A stretch of DNA of 64,000 nt, from the NCBI GenBank assembly GCA_031284485.1, contig JAISZT010000057.1, positions 1-64,000 of the forward strand. The letters run 5' to 3'. A model generated the notes under the pieces. It was not told the origin of the DNA. It did no database searches and saw only the letters and a program-made list of their open reading frames with translations. The stretch comes from Desulfovibrio sp. Lineage in GTDB: Bacteria > Desulfobacterota > Desulfovibrionia > Desulfovibrionales > Desulfovibrionaceae. This document shows, piece after piece, positions 62,633 to 64,000 of the stretch (position 1 is its first letter; each line of letters begins with the position of its first letter). The position numbers and the translations under genes were made by a program.

Positions 62633-64000
62633 GTGCAGATAATCACTACCGATTTGGCCATTGTAGGGGCCGGTGGCGCAGGCATACGCACGGCAATTGC
62701 AGCGGCGGAAAAAAACAGGAACATCAGGGTCGCCCTGATTTCCAAGGTCTACCCGATGCGCAGCCACACGGTTGCCGCTGAAGGCGGTTCCGCCGGCGTG
62801 ATACAGGATCACGACTCGTTCGATTCACATTTTAACGACACGGTTTCCGGCGGCGACTGGCTCTGTGAGCAGGATGTCGTGGAGTATTTCGTCAAACAGT
62901 GCCCGACGGAAATGATTCAGCTTGAGCAATGGGGCTGTCCCTGGAGCCGCAAACCCGACGGCACGGTCAATGTGCGCGCCTTTGGCGGCATGAAGATCGA
63001 ACGCACCTGGTTTGCCGCTGACAAAACAGGCTTCCACATGCTGCACACCCTGTTTCAGACCTCGCTGAAATATCCGCAAATTACCCGTTTTGACGAATTT
63101 TTTGTGCTGGATCTTCTTGTGGACAACGGCCGCGTGTGCGGCGTTATCGCCCTTAACCTGATGGAAGGAGAGCTTGTGCAGATACGCGCCGGCGCCGTTG
63201 TCATGGCTACCGGCGGGGCCGGGCGCGTTTACCGGTACAATACCAACGCGAGCATCGTCACCGGCGAGGGAATGGGCATCTGCTTCAAACACGGCGTGCC
63301 CTTGCGCGATATGGAATTTGTGCAGTACCACCCGACGGGACTGCCCGGTTCCGGCATCCTCATCACCGAGGCCTCACGCGGCGAAGGCGGCATCCTTGTC
63401 AACAAGGACGGCTACCGCTACCTGCAGGATTATGGCCTTGGCCCTGAAACGCCCTTGGGCGAGCCCAAGAACAAATACATGGAACTTGGCCCGCGCGACA
63501 AGGTTTCGCAGGCCTTCTGGCACGAATGGCGCGCGGGCAGGAGCATAACCACGCCGCGCGGCGATGTGGTGAACCTGGATCTGCGCCACCTTGGCCCCAA
63601 AAAATTGGCCGAACGCCTGCCCTTCATCTGTGAACTGGCCAAGGCCTACATGGGCGTTGACCCTGTGCACGAGCCGATTCCTGTTCGTCCGACTGCCCAT
63701 TACACCATGGGCGGCATTGAAGCGGACAGCCGGTGCGAAACCCGCATCAAGGGGCTTTTTGCCGTGGGCGAATGCTCCTCTGTCGGCATGCACGGCGCGA
63801 ACCGCCTTGGCTCAAACTCTCTGGCCGAGCTTGTCGTGTTCGGCAAACTGGCCGGAGATACGGCGGTTGAACGCTGCGCCGAAAAGTACAGCGCCAGTGA
63901 AGCGGCGCTGGACGCGCAGGTAGCCGACGCCGAAAAACGACTGAAAACGCTCCTCAAACAAAAAGGCAAGGAACGCTGGGCGACCATCCGCGACGAAATG
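62633..64000 (+). CDS. frdA: Fumarate reductase/succinate dehydrogenase flavoprotein subunit (3' end outside window)
   Basis: 456 codons are present and the frame is open at the window end; intact subunits have about 570-640. GTG start after GGAGAAATGCA. IVGAGGAGIRTAIAAAEKN binds FAD, and RSHTVAAEGG holds the His that links FAD covalently. FVQYHPTGLPGSG, TEASRGEGGILVN, HYTMGGIE and GANRLGSNSLAELVVFG are the active-site blocks, with the fumarate-binding His intact in QYHPTG, unlike the exported flavoprotein at 11302. It follows fumarase closely, so malate to succinate reduction can run through one transcript. FrdB and FrdC are not visible downstream. Confidence 0.92.
   Translation, partial: MQIITTDLAIVGAGGAGIRTAIAAAEKNRNIRVALISKVYPMRSHTVAAEGGSAGVIQDHDSFDSHFNDTVSGGDWLCEQDVVEYFVKQCPTEMIQLEQWGCPWSRKPDGTVNVRAFGGMKIERTWFAADKTGFHMLHTLFQTSLKYPQITRFDEFFVLDLLVDNGRVCGVIALNLMEGELVQIRAGAVVMATGGAGRVYRYNTNASIVTGEGMGICFKHGVPLRDMEFVQYHPTGLPGSGILITEASRGEGGILVNKDGYRYLQDYGLGPETPLGEPKNKYMELGPRDKVSQAFWHEWRAGRSITTPRGDVVNLDLRHLGPKKLAERLPFICELAKAYMGVDPVHEPIPVRPTAHYTMGGIEADSRCETRIKGLFAVGECSSVGMHGANRLGSNSLAELVVFGKLAGDTAVERCAEKYSASEAALDAQVADAEKRLKTLLKQKGKERWATIRDEM

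Overview
The window reads as chromosome of an anaerobic, gut-type deltaproteobacterium of the Desulfovibrio group. The evidence is a nine-heme cytochrome c operon of the Nhc type, abundant NrfD/HybA-like redox modules, a cytochrome bd oxidase, a short-form ThiC, a UbiD-type decarboxylase suited to menaquinone synthesis, and a fumarase/fumarate reductase branch. No sulfate-reduction gene lies in the window, so the assignment rests on gene content only.

Layout. 0.1-3.8 kb: tRNA-Lys, then on the minus strand a membrane complex made of a nine-heme cytochrome, a four-cluster ferredoxin with a Tat signal, an NrfD-like quinone-interacting subunit and a small membrane subunit. 3.9-7.9 kb: miaA, coaD, an MprF-type flippase domain protein and a Crp/Fnr-type regulator. 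8.0-14.1 kb: a transporter remnant, then a second, diverged copy of the NrfD/ferredoxin module, linked here to a seven-heme cytochrome and a Tat-exported flavoprotein reductase, with an acyl-CoA dehydrogenase upstream. 14.3-24.6 kb: an AAA-ATPase/nuclease-like protein, a nucleotidyltransferase remnant, cydAB, htpG, glpX, a UbiD-family decarboxylase and a NUDIX hydrolase.

24.8-36.1 kb is a self-contained ureide island: a PucR-type regulator diverges from allC, an MFS transporter, allE, allD, a natural FdrA-YlbE fusion, a YlbF (DUF2877) protein and carbamate kinase. Together these would take allantoate to oxamate and carbamoyl phosphate and recover ATP. 36.2-43.3 kb: a GNAT/FemAB-like protein, a truncated apt, a small basic protein, a gamma-glutamyltransferase-like enzyme, a ThiF/MoeB-rhodanese protein, thiC and tgt.

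43.5-51.2 kb: coaX, eno and folD lead without real gaps into a sugar-acid cluster: a KdnB-like iron-dependent oxidase, a KdnA-like aminotransferase, a CMP-sugar synthetase fused to a PseG-like domain, and an SpsF-like cytidylyltransferase. This suggests an 8-amino-Kdo or related aminated acidic sugar for the cell surface. 51.5-54.2 kb: rsmD, a pirin and a LarA-family protein. 54.2-64.0 kb is a C4-dicarboxylate region: LeuD/LeuC-like hydro-lyase, an inserted Fic gene, a DASS transporter, malate dehydrogenase, a LysR regulator flanked by two copies of one 19-bp palindromic box, two-subunit fumarase, and a fumarate reductase flavoprotein that runs off the window end.

The most unusual items are the extracytoplasmic reductase module (substrate unknown), the FdrA-YlbE fusion, the Kdn/PseG-fusion cluster, the LarA-LeuCD operon, the shared LysR boxes, and the Fic gene bracketed by a 17-bp direct repeat.
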